In this document: piece by piece, positions 53,932-63,529 of the stretch
Numbering within the stretch: position 1 is the first letter of the stretch
Layout: the number at the start of each line of letters is the position of its first letter
Origin: Mesorhizobium sp. M1E.F.Ca.ET.045.02.1.1
GTDB taxonomy: Bacteria > Pseudomonadota > Alphaproteobacteria > Rhizobiales > Rhizobiaceae
Direction of reading: 5' to 3'
Assembly (NCBI RefSeq): GCF_003952485.1
Contig: NZ_CP034447.1
Location: forward strand, 1,674,001 to 1,738,000
DNA length: 64,000 bases
The notes under the pieces: generated by a model
Seen by the model: only the letters and a program-made list of their open reading frames with translations
What the model was told of the DNA's origin: nothing
Databases searched by the model: none
Translations under genes and position numbers: made by a program

Positions 53932-54579
53932 ATGGTCGATGAAGTGAAATTCGCGAACGACGTCCCGCCTGACGGGCTGGGCGGCTACCAGCAGATGCGC
54001 AGGCTGGTACTGGCCGTGCTGATCGTGGTGCTGTTCGCGGCGCTGCTGTTCGGTCAGTCGACCTTTCCGCCGGATACGTCGATGCACGAGTCGATCGAGA
54101 TGTTCGGCGTGCTCCTGATCTTCCTCGGCGTCGTCGGGCGCCTGTGGTCGACGCTTTACATCGGCGGGCGCAAATCTTCCGAGGTGGTCACCGGCGGGCC
54201 CTATTCGATCACCCGCAACCCTCTCTATGTGTTCTCGACGGTCGCCGCAGCCGGCGTCGGCGCGCAGATCGGCTCGTTCTCCGGCATCATCCTTTTCGCG
54301 CTTCTGTGCGCCGGCGCGTTCCATATCGTCATCCTGCGCGAGGAGAGATTCCTCAAGCAGGCGCTCGGCGCGCCTTACGAAGCCTACCTGGCGCGCGTGC
54401 CGCGCTTCTTTCCCAAGCTTTCGCTCTACCAGGAAGGCGACACCGGCAGCTTCAAGCCGCGCCTGCTCTTGAACACGCTGCTCGACGGGCTGGTGTTCCT
54501 GGTGGCGCTGCCGGCCTTCGAGCTGATCGACGGCGCCCAGCAGTCAGGGATGCTGCCGGTGCTGTTTAGGCTGCCGTAG
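53932..54579 (+). CDS. Membrane methyltransferase of the isoprenylcysteine carboxyl methyltransferase (ICMT)/PEMT family
   Basis: A 215-residue integral membrane protein with about five hydrophobic spans. The signature VVTGGPYSITRNPLYVFS is the SAM-binding RHPxY-type motif of ICMT/phospholipid methyltransferases, and EERFLKQALGAPYEAYLARVPRFFP is the usual end of the domain. Bacterial substrates are largely unknown. The ATG at 53932 (MVDEVKFAND) was preferred over distal starts that overlap a repeat. It lies between infC and rpmI, which are normally closer together. Confidence 0.8.
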   Translation: MVDEVKFANDVPPDGLGGYQQMRRLVLAVLIVVLFAALLFGQSTFPPDTSMHESIEMFGVLLIFLGVVGRLWSTLYIGGRKSSEVVTGGPYSITRNPLYVFSTVAAAGVGAQIGSFSGIILFALLCAGAFHIVILREERFLKQALGAPYEAYLARVPRFFPKLSLYQEGDTGSFKPRLLLNTLLDGLVFLVALPAFELIDGAQQSGMLPVLFRLP

Positions 54580-54666
54580 GTTGGCTCGCGTCGCACGCCC
54601 TTCGGCTAGCCGGGCAAAAAAGATCGCGACAGACCTGAATTTGAGACATCATTTTCGATGTCGGCG

Positions 54667-54843
54667 CTGCCCCTCATTGCCCTGCCGGGCATTTCTCCCC
54701 GTATAGTGACGGGGAGAAAGGGCTGGCCGCAGCCTAGCACCTTTCTTGCGACGCTGGAGATTGGCGAAAACGGCGACGACAGCGCCCCTCTCCCCGTCAC
54801 TATACGGGGAGAGGATGCCGGCAGGCAGGTGAGGGGCGGCGCA
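54667..54843. repeat. Long inverted repeat, family C
   Basis: Two arms in opposite orientation: CCCTCATTGCCCTGCCGGGC near 54671 and the matching GCCGGCAGGCAGGTGAGGGG near 54818. Each arm contains a hairpin, CTCCCCGT and ACGGGGAG around a TATAGTG-like loop. The unit at 60527-60690 has the same arms with a different hairpin. It makes up much of the 469-base gap before rpmI. It is most likely a dispersed Mesorhizobium-type repeat, not a gene. Confidence 0.75.
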
Positions 54844-54938
54844 AACGCTGGGAGAATTCTCCTGAAGCGTTCGCCATATGAACGTCGCGTCGGGTGTTGC
54901 GCGCGCGCCTCGTTTGATCTATAGGACCGCCGTCTAAA

Positions 54939-55001
54939 GAAAACCGCCCGGCAGGGCATGCCGTGGCGGTTTCATTTGCTTTTCGGGCTTTGGTCGGCCC
55001 G
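54939..55001 (+). promoter_or_regulatory. rpmI leader with two hairpins (attenuator-like)
   Basis: AAACCGCC-CGGCA (54939) pairs with TGCCG-T-GGCGGTTT (to 54970) as a 13-pair stem followed by CATTTGCTTTT. A second stem TTCGGGC (54980) with GCCCGAA (to 55001) comes next, then 47 bases to the rpmI ATG. The first may be an intrinsic terminator, giving attenuation of the rpmI-rplT mRNA; ribosomal protein L20 autoregulates this operon in other bacteria. Confidence 0.5.
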
Positions 55002-55048
55002 AAGCGAGAAAAGAAGCGCGATGGTGCGCCACATTACGGAGTAGCAAA

Positions 55049-55252
55049 ATGCCCAAGATGAAGACCAAATCGGCCGCCAAGAAGCGGTTCAAGATTACTG
55101 CCACCGGCAAGGTGCTGTCGGCTGCCGCCGGCAAGCGCCATGGCATGATCAAGCGTTCCAACAAGTTCATTCGCGATGCCCGCGGCACGATGGTTCTGGC
55201 TGAACCGGACGGCAAGAAGGTCATCAAGAATTTTCTGCCGAACGGCCTCTAA
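55049..55252 (+). CDS. rpmI: 50S ribosomal protein L35
   Basis: L35, 67 residues, very basic: [21 protein letters not shown] at the start and [20 protein letters not shown] later match the family. GGAG precedes the ATG. It pairs with rplT 37 bases downstream. Confidence 0.97.
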   Translation: MPKMKTKSAAKKRFKITATGKVLSAAAGKRHGMIKRSNKFIRDARGTMVLAEPDGKKVIKNFLPNGL

Positions 55253-55289
55253 ACCCCTCGGCCTGGATAGCATTTAAGGAGATCATGAC

Positions 55290-55691
55290 ATGGCACGCGT
55301 AAAGAGAGGCGTTACCGCCCACGCCAAGCACAAGAAGGTCCTGAAAGCCGCCAAGGGTTTCTACGGCCGCCGCAAGAACACCATCCGCATCGCCAAGCAG
55401 GCGGTGGAGAAGTCGCTGCAGTACGCCTATCGCGACCGCAAGAACCGCAAGCGCTCGTTCCGCGCGCTGTGGATCCAGCGCATCAACGCGGCGGTGCACG
55501 AGCACGGCCTGACCTATGGCCGCTTCATCGACGGCCTCAACAAGGCCGGCATCGAGATCGACCGCAAGATCCTTTCGGACATGGCCATCCACGAGCCGCA
55601 GGCTTTCGCCGCGCTGGTCGCCAAGGCCAAGGTCGCGCTCGAATATCTGAAGAACACCACACCGAATGCTTTTGAGAGCGCTGTCGCCTAA
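55290..55691 (+). CDS. rplT: 50S ribosomal protein L20
   Basis: L20, 133 residues, an early assembly protein of the 50S subunit. [27 protein letters not shown] at the N-terminus and the globular [40 protein letters not shown] are diagnostic. The C-terminus is the longer rhizobial form. A strong terminator follows. Confidence 0.98.
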   Translation: MARVKRGVTAHAKHKKVLKAAKGFYGRRKNTIRIAKQAVEKSLQYAYRDRKNRKRSFRALWIQRINAAVHEHGLTYGRFIDGLNKAGIEIDRKILSDMAIHEPQAFAALVAKAKVALEYLKNTTPNAFESAVA

Positions 55692-55729
55692 GCCAGCGCT
55701 TCCCAAGCATTCGCAATTCTGATTTGGGG

Positions 55730-55763
55730 AACCCGCGCTGGCACGGCTGGCGCGGGTTTTTCT
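55730..55763 (+). terminator. Rho-independent terminator of rpmI-rplT
   Basis: AACCCGCGC (55730) and GCGCGGGTT (55750) form a nine-pair stem around an 11-base loop, followed by TTTCTT. It lies 38 bases after the rplT stop and separates rplT from pheS. Confidence 0.9.
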
Positions 55764-55831
55764 TATGCCTGATGTAACCAAAATGGTGACGCACCCGACC
55801 TGGGTGGTTGCCCGATCGAGAGAGTTTCGCC

Positions 55832-56929
55832 GTGAACGCCACTGCTGGAAATCTTGAAACCCTTGAAGCTTCCCTTCTAGCCGACATCGCGGCGGCTTCG
55901 GATGAAGCCGCGATCGAGGCGGTGCGCGTCTCGGCGCTGGGCAAGAAGGGCTCGGTCTCCGAAATGCTGAAGACGCTCGGCGCGATGAGCGCCGAGGAGC
56001 GGCAGGTGAAGGGTCCGGCGATCAACGGCCTGAAGTACCGCGTCACCGAGGCGCTGACCGCACGCAGGGCGGAGCTGAAGGACGTGGCGATCGCCGCCCG
56101 GCTTGCCGCCGAGACGGTCGATGTGACGCTGCCGGTGCGCCAGTCGCCGGCCGAGCGCGGCCGCATCCATCCGATCAGCCAGGTGACAGACGAGATCGCG
56201 GCGATCTTCGGCGATCTCGGCTTCTCGATCGCCGAAGGTCCGGACATCGAAACCGACCACTACAACTTCACCGCGCTGAATTTCCCGGAAGGCCATCCGG
56301 CGCGGGAGATGCACGACACCTTCTTCTTCCAGCCGGACGAGAAGGGCGAACGCAAGCTTTTGCGCACGCACACCTCGCCGGTGCAGATCCGCACCATGGA
56401 GCGGCAGAAGCCGCCGATCCGCATCGTCATCCCCGGCAAGACCTACCGGCAGGATTCGGACGCCACGCACTCGCCGATGTTCCATCAGGTCGAGGGGCTG
56501 GTGATCGACAAGACCGCCAACATCGCCAACATGAAGTGGGTGCTGGAGGAGTTCTGCAAGGCCTTCTTCGAGGTGCCGAGCGTGAAAATGCGCTTCCGGC
56601 CATCCTTCTTCCCGTTCACCGAACCCAGCCTTGAGGTCGACATCCAGTGCGACCGCTCGCGGCCCGGCGAAGTGCGCTTCGGCGAAGGCTCCGACTGGAT
56701 GGAGATCCTGGGCTGCGGCATGGTGCACCCCAACGTGCTGCGTTCCGGCGGGCTCGACCCCGACGAATACCAGGGCTTCGCCTGGGGCATGGGCATCGAC
56801 CGCATCGCCATGCTGAAATACGGCATGCCGGACCTGCGCGCCTTCTTCGACGCCGACGTGCGCTGGCTCACGCATTACGGCTTCAGGCCGCTCGACCTGC
56901 CGACGCTGTTCGGGGGACTCTCCACATGA
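55832..56929 (+). CDS. pheS: Phenylalanine-tRNA ligase alpha subunit
   Basis: PheS, 365 residues, the catalytic subunit of the (alpha-beta)2 synthetase. Class II motif 2 is [13 protein letters not shown] and motif 3 [14 protein letters not shown]; an N-terminal coiled coil precedes. The start is GTG at 55832 ([16 protein letters not shown]), chosen for the family N-terminus over a TTG upstream. Its stop overlaps the GFA gene by ATGA, so pheS and pheT are separated by that gene. Confidence 0.96.
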   Translation: MNATAGNLETLEASLLADIAAASDEAAIEAVRVSALGKKGSVSEMLKTLGAMSAEERQVKGPAINGLKYRVTEALTARRAELKDVAIAARLAAETVDVTLPVRQSPAERGRIHPISQVTDEIAAIFGDLGFSIAEGPDIETDHYNFTALNFPEGHPAREMHDTFFFQPDEKGERKLLRTHTSPVQIRTMERQKPPIRIVIPGKTYRQDSDATHSPMFHQVEGLVIDKTANIANMKWVLEEFCKAFFEVPSVKMRFRPSFFPFTEPSLEVDIQCDRSRPGEVRFGEGSDWMEILGCGMVHPNVLRSGGLDPDEYQGFAWGMGIDRIAMLKYGMPDLRAFFDADVRWLTHYGFRPLDLPTLFGGLST

Positions 56930-57363
56930 CGGCCCCGCACACCGGCGGCTGCCGCTGCGGCGCGGTGAGGTTCGAGGCGTCAGCCGAGCCGCACCACATC
57001 AGCTATTGCCATTGCAGCGATTGCCGCCGCGCCAGCGGCGCGCCGGTGTCGGCCTTCGTCGGCTTCATGACCGACCAGGTCGCGCTCGAGGGCAAGGCGC
57101 TGAAAAGCTACTGCAACGGCCCGGTGGAGCGCTCGTTCTGCGGCACCTGCGGCTCACCGATCGCCTATGTCGACCAGCGGCTCGACAACCGGATCTATTT
57201 CATGCTCGGCGCCATGGACATGCCGGCCTATTTCAGGCCGACGCTGCATGCCCATGTGCGCGAGCAACTGCCCTTCCTGCACATGCCGGACGATTTGCCG
57301 AGACATCTGAAGACCAGCGTGCCCAGGCCCGAAGAACAAAGACCCGACGGAACACAGTCATGA
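56926..57363 (+). CDS. GFA/CENP-V family zinc protein (glutathione-dependent formaldehyde-activating-like)
   Basis: A 145-residue protein between pheS and pheT, overlapping both by four bases (ATGA). The zinc cysteines are visible: C9-x-C11 ([10 protein letters not shown]), C28-x-C30-x2-C33 ([12 protein letters not shown]) and C72-x2-C75 (FCGTCGSPI). It belongs to the GFA family, members of which may speed the glutathione-formaldehyde adduct or have unknown roles. Its link to phenylalanyl-tRNA synthesis is positional only. Confidence 0.88.
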   Translation: MTAPHTGGCRCGAVRFEASAEPHHISYCHCSDCRRASGAPVSAFVGFMTDQVALEGKALKSYCNGPVERSFCGTCGSPIAYVDQRLDNRIYFMLGAMDMPAYFRPTLHAHVREQLPFLHMPDDLPRHLKTSVPRPEEQRPDGTQS

Positions 57364-59768
57364 AATTCACCCTCTCCTGGCTCAAGGACCATCTCGAGAC
57401 CGACGCCTCGCTTGCCGAGATCGTCGCGCGGCTGACCGCGATCGGCCTCGAAGTCGAGCATGTCGACGACAAGGCGGGCCTGAAGCCCTTCGTCATCGCC
57501 AGGGTGTTGACCGCGGTTCAGCACCCCGACGCCGATCGCCTGCGCGTGCTGACCGTCGACACCGGCGACGGCAAACCGCCTGTTCAAGTCGTATGCGGCG
57601 CGCCGAACGCCCGCGCGGGCCTAATCGGGGCCTTCGCGGCGCCCGGCACCTATATTCCCGGCATCGACGTGACGCTCTCGGTCGGCAAGATCCGCGGCGT
57701 CGAGAGCCACGGCATGATGTGCTCCGAGCGCGAGTTGCAGCTTTCGGACGAGCATACCGGCATCATCGACCTACCCGAGGATGCGCCGGTCGGCACCAGC
57801 TTCGCGGCCTACGCGCATCTCGACGATCCCGTGATCGAGATCAACCTGACGCCGAACCGGCCGGACGCGACCAGCGTCTACGGCATCGCGCGCGACCTCG
57901 CGGCGAGCGGGCTCGGCCGACTCACTGGCGGCGCGATCATGCCGCATGCCGGCGAAGGCCTGTGCCCGGTCAAGGTCACGATCGAGGCGCCCGACCTCTG
58001 CCCCGGTTTCGCGCTCAGGCTGGTGAAGGGCGTCAAGAACGGCCCGTCGCCGAAATGGCTGCAGCAGCGGCTGATCGCCATCGGGCTTCGGCCGATCAGC
58101 GCGCTGGTCGACATCACCAACTACGTCACCTTCGACCGGGGCCGGCCGCTGCATGTGTTCGATGCCGCGAAGGTCGCCGGCAACCTCGTGGTGCGCCGCG
58201 CCAAGGACGGCGAGACGGTGCTGGCGCTCGATGGCCGCGAATACACGCTGACGCCCGAGATGTGCGTGATCGCCGACGACAACGGCGTCGAATCGATCGC
58301 CGGCATCATGGGCGGCGAGCATTCGGGCTGCGACGAGAACACCACCGACGTGCTGATCGAATCGGCGCTCTGGGACCCGATCACCACGGCACGCACCGGC
58401 CGCACGCTCGGTATCATCAGCGATGCGCGCTATCGCTTCGAGCGCGGCGTCGACCCCGAATTCATGGTGCCGGGCGTCGAGCTCGCGACCAAGCTGGTGC
58501 TCGATTTCTGCGGCGGCACGCCGACGGAAATGGAGGTTGCCGGCTATGCCGGGCACAAGCCGATGATCGTGTCCTTCCCGATCTCGGAAGTGAAGCGGCT
58601 GACCGGTATCGAGGTGCCGAAAGAAGAAGCGCTCGGCATCCTCACCCGGCTCGGCTTCGAGCCGCAGGGCTCGGGCGATGTCGTCAAGGTGAAGGTGCCG
58701 TCGTGGCGGCCGGATATCGACGGCAAGGCGGATCTGGTCGAGGAGGTGATGCGCATCCACGGCGTCGACAACATCCTGGCCCAGCCGCTGACCTCGCATG
58801 ACGCCGTCAACGGCAAGATCCTGACCACGCTGCAGGTGCGCACCCGTGCCGCCAAGCGCGCGCTGGCCGTGCGCGGCATGATGGAGGCCGTCACCTGGTC
58901 GTTCATCCCGGCCAAACACGCCGAGCTGTTCGGCGGCGGCCAGACCGCGCTGAAGCTCGCCAATCCGATCGCCGCCGACATGTCCGACATGCGGCCCTCG
59001 CTGCTGCCCGGGCTGATCGCCGCCGCGCAGCGCAACGCCGATCGCGGCATCGGCGACGTGGCGCTGTTCGAGGTCTCCGGCACCTATGAGGGCGATGGGG
59101 CCGACCAGCAGCGGCGCGTCGCCGCCGGCGTGCGGCGCGGCACCGCCAAGCTCGACGGTTCGGGCCGCAGCTGGGCCGGCAATTCCGGACCTGTCGGCGT
59201 GTTCGACGCCAAGGCCGATGCGATCGCGGCGCTTGAAGCCTGCGGCGCGCCGGTCGACCGGCTGCAGCTCGAGCCCGGCGGTCCTGCCTGGTACCATCCG
59301 GGACGTTCCGGCACGATCAAGCTCGGGCCGAAGACCGTGCTCGGCACTTTCGGCGAGTTCCATCCGAGGACGCTGGACGCGCTCGACGCGTCGGGGCCGA
59401 TCTGCGGCTTCGAGATCTATGTCGACGCCGTGCCGGAGCCGAAGGCCAAGCCGACACGCACCAAGCCGAGGCTGGAGCTGTCGCCGTTCCAGGCAGTGAA
59501 GCGCGACTTCGCCTTCGTCGTCGACAGGTCGGTCGAGGCCGGCACGCTGGTGCGGGCAGCTTTGGCCGCCGACAAGAAGCTGGTCACCGGCGTCTCGGTG
59601 TTCGACGTCTTCGAGGGCGCTGCGCTGGGTGCGGCAAAGAAGTCGATCGCCATCGAAGTCTCGATCCAGCCTGTCGAGAAGACGCTGACCGACGAGGATT
59701 TCGAGGCGCTGGCAAAACGCATCGTCGACAACGTCAACAAGCAGACGGGCGGCGTGCTCAGAGCTTAG
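57360..59768 (+). CDS. pheT: Phenylalanine-tRNA ligase beta subunit
   Basis: PheT, 802 residues. The N-terminal [15 protein letters not shown] and a tRNA-binding EMAP-like region ([17 protein letters not shown], about 45-65) precede the B3/B4 editing domain, B5 and the catalytic-like core; the C-terminus is the FDX-ACB domain that binds the tRNA anticodon ([21 protein letters not shown]). The ATG overlaps the stop of the GFA gene. Full length. Confidence 0.97.
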   Translation: MKFTLSWLKDHLETDASLAEIVARLTAIGLEVEHVDDKAGLKPFVIARVLTAVQHPDADRLRVLTVDTGDGKPPVQVVCGAPNARAGLIGAFAAPGTYIPGIDVTLSVGKIRGVESHGMMCSERELQLSDEHTGIIDLPEDAPVGTSFAAYAHLDDPVIEINLTPNRPDATSVYGIARDLAASGLGRLTGGAIMPHAGEGLCPVKVTIEAPDLCPGFALRLVKGVKNGPSPKWLQQRLIAIGLRPISALVDITNYVTFDRGRPLHVFDAAKVAGNLVVRRAKDGETVLALDGREYTLTPEMCVIADDNGVESIAGIMGGEHSGCDENTTDVLIESALWDPITTARTGRTLGIISDARYRFERGVDPEFMVPGVELATKLVLDFCGGTPTEMEVAGYAGHKPMIVSFPISEVKRLTGIEVPKEEALGILTRLGFEPQGSGDVVKVKVPSWRPDIDGKADLVEEVMRIHGVDNILAQPLTSHDAVNGKILTTLQVRTRAAKRALAVRGMMEAVTWSFIPAKHAELFGGGQTALKLANPIAADMSDMRPSLLPGLIAAAQRNADRGIGDVALFEVSGTYEGDGADQQRRVAAGVRRGTAKLDGSGRSWAGNSGPVGVFDAKADAIAALEACGAPVDRLQLEPGGPAWYHPGRSGTIKLGPKTVLGTFGEFHPRTLDALDASGPICGFEIYVDAVPEPKAKPTRTKPRLELSPFQAVKRDFAFVVDRSVEAGTLVRAALAADKKLVTGVSVFDVFEGAALGAAKKSIAIEVSIQPVEKTLTDEDFEALAKRIVDNVNKQTGGVLRA

Positions 59769-59785
59769 AAAGGCTCTCATCTTAC

Positions 59786-59829
59786 GCAATTCCGGACGGA
59801 AACCGCTACGCACTTTTTCCTGGAATTGC
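59786..59829. repeat. Dispersed palindromic repeat, family B
   Basis: A 44-base unit with arms GCAATTCC and GGAATTGC, 17 bases after the pheT stop. Compared with the 53792 copy it has one A fewer and one T more in the core. It may cap the pheT mRNA. Confidence 0.85.
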
Positions 59830-59874
59830 TTGTGAGGATTGCCGGCAGGTGGCGAATCGTCCTCCAAAGGGGCG

Positions 59875-60477
59875 ATGCACCATCTCCGTTATTCCGGCCT
59901 TCCTTTCGAGGAGCAGCGCGCGGCCTTTCTCGCCATCGTCACGGCCGATGCGCTGCTGGCCGAAACGCTCGCACGGGTTCGCGCGCTTGCGCTGCCGGAT
60001 TGGCTGGTGGTTTCCGGCGCGCTCTACAACAGCGTCTGGAATCATCTGACCGGCAAGCCGCCGGGCTACGGCATCAAGGACGTCGACCTGTTCTATTTCG
60101 ACGACGCCGACCTCTCCTACGAGGCCGAGGATGCGGTGATCCGCCGGGCGGCGAAGCATTTCAAGGGCCTGGCGCTGCCGGTCGAGGTGCGCAACCAGGC
60201 GCGGGTGCATCTGTGGTATCCGAAGAAATTCGGGCAGGAGTGCCCGCGCTATACGAGCGCCAGCGAGTCGGTGAGCTACTTTGCCTCGACGGCGCATGCG
60301 GTGGGGGTGCGGTTCGATGGAGACGGGGCGTTGGAGCTGGTTGCACCGTTCGGGCTCGACGACCTTTTTTCGTTTCGCATCGTGCCGAACCGGGTGATGG
60401 ACAACCAACGGACGCATGAGGCGAAGGGCAGCAGGGCGCGGGAGACTTGGCCTGAGATTAGTGTGGTGCCGTGGTAG
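59875..60477 (+). CDS. Nucleotidyltransferase family protein (COG3575/NTP_transf_6)
   Basis: A 200-residue protein. LVVSGALYNSVWNHLTG followed by GIKDVDLFYFDDADLSYEAED supplies the acidic DxD-like pair of a nucleotidyltransferase, and VHLWYPKKFG is another conserved point; I recognise the COG3575 group. Target is unknown. The ATG at 59875 follows AAAGG. It stands alone between two repeats (59786 and 60527). Confidence 0.8.
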   Translation: MHHLRYSGLPFEEQRAAFLAIVTADALLAETLARVRALALPDWLVVSGALYNSVWNHLTGKPPGYGIKDVDLFYFDDADLSYEAEDAVIRRAAKHFKGLALPVEVRNQARVHLWYPKKFGQECPRYTSASESVSYFASTAHAVGVRFDGDGALELVAPFGLDDLFSFRIVPNRVMDNQRTHEAKGSRARETWPEISVVPW

Positions 60478-60526
60478 GGCTGAAGCCCCATCGCCAAGCG
60501 GATAAGGAGCCTAATGTCGGCGGGAC

Positions 60527-60690
60527 AGCACCCCCCTCTGCCCTGCCGGGCATCTCCCCCGCAAGGGGGGAGATTGGCAGCTTCGTCCGCGGCGCTCTTT
60601 TGCAACGTTGGCGATTAGCGAAAGCAAGGGCGACATCTGATCTCACCCCTTGCGGGGGAGATGGCCGGCAGGCCAGAGGGGGTGCCTCGC
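60527..60690. repeat. Long inverted repeat, family C
   Basis: Arms GCACCCCCCTCTGCCCTGCC (60528) and the reverse GGCCGGCAGGCCAGAGGGGG (60664) are complementary apart from small differences. Each arm contains a hairpin of CTCCCCC and GGGGGAG (around CGCAAG). It matches the unit at 54667 in arm sequence. The 293-base gap between the nucleotidyltransferase and aldo/keto reductase genes holds nothing else. Confidence 0.75.
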
Positions 60691-60770
60691 GCCAACGTTT
60701 CAAACATTTGCGTCGCAAGTGCAAAGAGGGGCCGCCGAAGCGGCCCTCTCGATTGCCCAGTGATCCGGTT

Positions 60771-61766
<996 letters not shown>

Positions 61767-61862
61767 GGCGCATCTCCTTGTTGCGATGAGGGAGAGATAG
61801 CGCCTCGCAATGCGTTCGATAATTCTGTCTCTTTTGCACAGCTTGCTCTATAAAATAGATCA

Positions 61863-62753
61863 ATGAATCGAACGAACCTTTCCCAGCTCGCGGTGCTCGC
61901 GGCCGTCGCCCAATGCGCCAGCTTCCGCGGCGCCGCGCGCGAGCTCGGCATCGCACCGTCGGCGGTGAGCCACGCGGTGTCGAGCCTCGAGGCGCGGCTC
62001 GGCGTGCGGCTCTTGGCGCGCAGCACGCGCAGCGTCTCCCCGACCGAGGAGGGCGCGCAGCTCTTGGAGCGCCTGCGGCCAGCGCTGTCCGAGATCGACC
62101 TGGCGCTGGAAACAGCGGTCGAGGCGCGCGACCGACCAGCCGGGAATCTCAGGCTCAGCGTGCCGCGCACCGCCGCGCATCTGGTGCTGACGCCACGGCT
62201 CGGCGCCTTCACTGCCGCCTATCCCGAGATCGTGCTGGAGATCGTCATCGAGGACCGCTTCACCGACGTGGTCGAAGGCGGGTTCGACGCCGGCGTGCGC
62301 CTCGGCGAAAGCCTGCAGCGCGACATGATCGCGGTGCGCATCGGGCCCGACCTTCGCGGCGCCGTGGTCGGCGCGCCGTCCTATTTCGAGGCGAGGCCGA
62401 AACCTCGCCATCCGCGCGATCTGGCCGATCACCGCTGTATCCGCTTCCGTTTCTCCAGCGGCATCCTCTACCGCTGGGAGTTCGAGAAGGATGGCGAAGA
62501 GATCGAAATTGCCGCGCAAGGGCCGCTGATCCTCGACGAGGACCATCTGATCGCCCGGGCGGCGGTCGACGGCGCCGGGCTCGCCTTCGTCTTCGAGCCC
62601 TATGTGTGGGCGCCGCTCGCCGACGGCAGGCTGATCCGCGTGCTGGAAGATTGGTGCCCGTCCTTCGACGGCTTCTTCGTCTATTATCCGAGCCGCCGCC
62701 AAATGCGGCCGGCGCTGAGGGCCTTCGTCGACTTCTTCAGGGTCAGCGGTTAG
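61863..62753 (+). CDS. LysR-family transcriptional regulator
   Basis: A 296-residue LTTR. The helix-turn-helix is AQCASFRGAARELGIAPSAVSHAVSSLEARLGVRLLAR (about 16-53). The effector-binding domain follows, with DVVEGGFDAGVRLGESL typical of the AKR/NAD-reductase-linked subgroup. It is divergent from the aldo/keto reductase; CTAT-AAA-ATAG (61848-61858), just before the start, is a possible site. Effector is unknown. Confidence 0.92.
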   Translation: MNRTNLSQLAVLAAVAQCASFRGAARELGIAPSAVSHAVSSLEARLGVRLLARSTRSVSPTEEGAQLLERLRPALSEIDLALETAVEARDRPAGNLRLSVPRTAAHLVLTPRLGAFTAAYPEIVLEIVIEDRFTDVVEGGFDAGVRLGESLQRDMIAVRIGPDLRGAVVGAPSYFEARPKPRHPRDLADHRCIRFRFSSGILYRWEFEKDGEEIEIAAQGPLILDEDHLIARAAVDGAGLAFVFEPYVWAPLADGRLIRVLEDWCPSFDGFFVYYPSRRQMRPALRAFVDFFRVSG

Positions 62754-62755
62754 CC

Positions 62756-62864
62756 TACCCTCCCCCTTGTGGGGAGGGTCGATCCGCATAGCGGATCGGG
62801 GTGGGGGTTCTCGTAGGGCGCTACCCCGTCGCTTCGCGCCGACCCTCCCCACAAGGGGGAGGGT
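62756..62864. repeat. Inverted repeat, family D
   Basis: ACCCTCCCCCTTGTGGGGAG at 62757 is mirrored by CTCCCCACAAGGGGGAGGGT at about 62845. The interior contains GATCCGC-ATA-GCGGATC. The same general design (pyrimidine-rich arms with CTTGTGG or CCGCAAGG hairpins) is seen in family C. It lies between the LysR gene and the cytochrome gene. Confidence 0.75.
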
Positions 62865-62898
62865 GGAAGAAAGCCGGAAGCGAAGGCGTTTGCACACC

Positions 62899-63471
62899 AT
62901 GCAATCATCCATCACCAACACCACGACCCGTTATGGCTGGGCGATGATCATCCTCCACTGGCTGATCGGCGCGATCTTCATCGGCCAGTTCGTGCTCGGC
63001 TTCGTCATGGTGCGGATCGAAAGCCAACGGACGTCCTTCGAGCTGATCCAGTTGCACAAATCCTTCGGCTTCCTGCTGCTTGGGCTGATCATCCTGCGCA
63101 TCGCCTGGCGGCTCGGCAACGCGGCGCCGGCCTTGCCGGTTTCGGTCGGAACACTAGAGCGCAAGGCGGCGCCGCTCGCTCATTTCGCGCTCTATGTCTT
63201 CCAGATCGCGCTGCCCCTTTCCGGCTGGGCGCTGGTTTCGGTCTCGACGCTGGAAATCCCGACCATGCCGTTCAACCAGTTCGTAATGCCCAACCTGCCG
63301 CTCACCGAATCCGACGCCGCCGAAAGCTTCTGGTCCGCCGCGCACTGGTATCTCGCCTATGCCGGCATCGCGCTGGTCGCGCTGCATATAGCGGCGGCGC
63401 TGCGCCACCATTTCCTGCTGCGCGATACTGTGCTGAGGCGCATAATCACGCCTTCGTCAGGCGGGGAATAG
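62899..63471 (+). CDS. Cytochrome b561
   Basis: A 190-residue four-helix membrane haem protein. Candidate haem ligands are His20 (WAMIILHWLIGA), His53 (IQLHKSFGF), His149 (SAAHWYLAY) and His163 (VALHIAAALRHHF). The pattern matches the bacterial cytochrome b561/YodB group, which shuttles electrons across the inner membrane, perhaps to superoxide or quinone. It is followed by a YceI gene, a frequent neighbour. The ATG at 62899 was chosen because it starts just before the first helix. Confidence 0.9.
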   Translation: MQSSITNTTTRYGWAMIILHWLIGAIFIGQFVLGFVMVRIESQRTSFELIQLHKSFGFLLLGLIILRIAWRLGNAAPALPVSVGTLERKAAPLAHFALYVFQIALPLSGWALVSVSTLEIPTMPFNQFVMPNLPLTESDAAESFWSAAHWYLAYAGIALVALHIAAALRHHFLLRDTVLRRIITPSSGGE

Positions 63472-63529
63472 AGCGGGCCAGTCATACGTTGATGGGGCAA
63501 GAACGCGTATCTCCGAAAGGAACGAACCC

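Noticed and set aside
54667..54843. CRISPR-like array in the repeat-rich gap before rpmI
   Set aside because: The repeats are a single inverted pair with nested hairpins, not regularly spaced direct repeats, and no cas gene is near.
57771..59867. A 698-codon frame antisense to pheT
   Set aside because: No recognisable domain; pheT is full-length and well supported.
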